A DNA stretch of 64,000 nucleotides from Closterium sp. Naga37s-1 (taxonomy: Eukaryota > Streptophyta > Zygnematophyceae > Desmidiales > Closteriaceae), in NCBI GenBank assembly GCA_947471745.1, contig CANJKZ010000825.1:372001-436000 (forward strand), written 5' to 3'. Under the pieces are notes generated by a model, which saw only the letters and a list, made by a program, of their open reading frames with translations, was not told the origin of the DNA and did no database searches. A program made the translations under genes and the position numbers. Position 1 is the first letter of the stretch. Each line of letters opens with the position of its first letter. This document shows, in pieces, positions 63,701 through 64,000 of this stretch.

Positions 63701-64000
63701 CGCGGTAAAATAGCTGGCTAGAAGATTAGTTGGTTGCTGAGTTGACGATCACAACGCATCCGTGATGGAAGCTGTGTTCGACCCAAGACTTCCTCCGTTC
63801 GCGAGGACATCGGATTTGAAACAGAAATTATCGCCAGCCATTGCGCGAAGACGATGTGATCTACCCGTGTGGCTCCTGGACCTGGGTGGAATCCCAAGAC
63901 CATGGAACGCGCCGAGCAGAAAGCAGGACATGCAGCAGCCAAAGCTTTGTTTGAAGCATGCATTTCCCTGTCTAGACTGGATCGGGGCACGCTTGCCAAC
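63701..64000 (-). other. Upstream region of COX5C, no separate gene supported
   Basis: 300 bases to the window edge. A 93-codon minus-strand frame (63999-63718) begins at the edge and has no recognisable feature. Probably promoter or 5' UTR. Confidence 0.4.

Noticed and set aside
63718-63999. 93-codon ORF at the right edge
   Set aside because: Starts at the window edge upstream of COX5C, with no family features; likely promoter or UTR.

Overview
The window looks like nuclear DNA of a streptophyte (green-plant-lineage) organism. It has spliced host genes of plant type: a PL1 pectate lyase with plant-like motifs, a plant-type gamma-glutamyl hydrolase and a COX5C-like cytochrome oxidase subunit. 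It also carries many Ty1/copia elements. My best guess is a charophyte alga of the Zygnematophyceae, Closterium-like. This rests on remembered similarity of the very GC-rich copia Gag proteins and is inference only.

Left part, about 1-41.1 kb, is retrotransposon territory. Five related copia elements with very short LTRs (95-133 bp) and long GC-rich tandem-repeat leaders are present. C1 (+, 1-7249, its 5' end outside the window) sits inside C2 (-, 7250-11681), which sits inside C3 (-, 11682-17381). C4 (-, 18712-26060) is complete with a TGACG target duplication but is dead, and has a 211-bp solo LTR in its integrase. C5 (+, 33721-41091) is complete, has a CTTCT target duplication, 98.5% identical LTRs and one intact 1976-codon gag-pol ORF. 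A copia element of a different lineage, T1 (+, 27630-33513, 446/444-bp LTRs, ATACA duplication), lies between C4 and C5 next to a 629-bp GTAT microsatellite.

Right part, about 41.1-64 kb, holds four host genes, all on the minus strand: pectate lyase (7 exons, fully reconstructed), gamma-glutamyl hydrolase, an alpha/beta hydrolase with an N-terminal membrane region (13 exons placed), and the first exon of COX5C. A non-LTR retrotransposon 3' fragment lies antisense in a gamma-glutamyl hydrolase intron, and a 144-bp Tourist-like MITE lies in another.

The most unusual feature is in the introns of the two middle genes. They are largely built from decayed copies of their own flanking exons, with a consistent polarity. 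Acceptor-bearing 5' halves lie upstream of the full exon and donor-bearing 3' halves lie downstream. The same interval (47-59 kb) carries a family of perfect palindromes with the frame TTTTGAG-NCGN-CTCAAAA, several of them at junctions between local direct duplications. Neither pattern was seen in the pectate lyase gene or in the transposon block.
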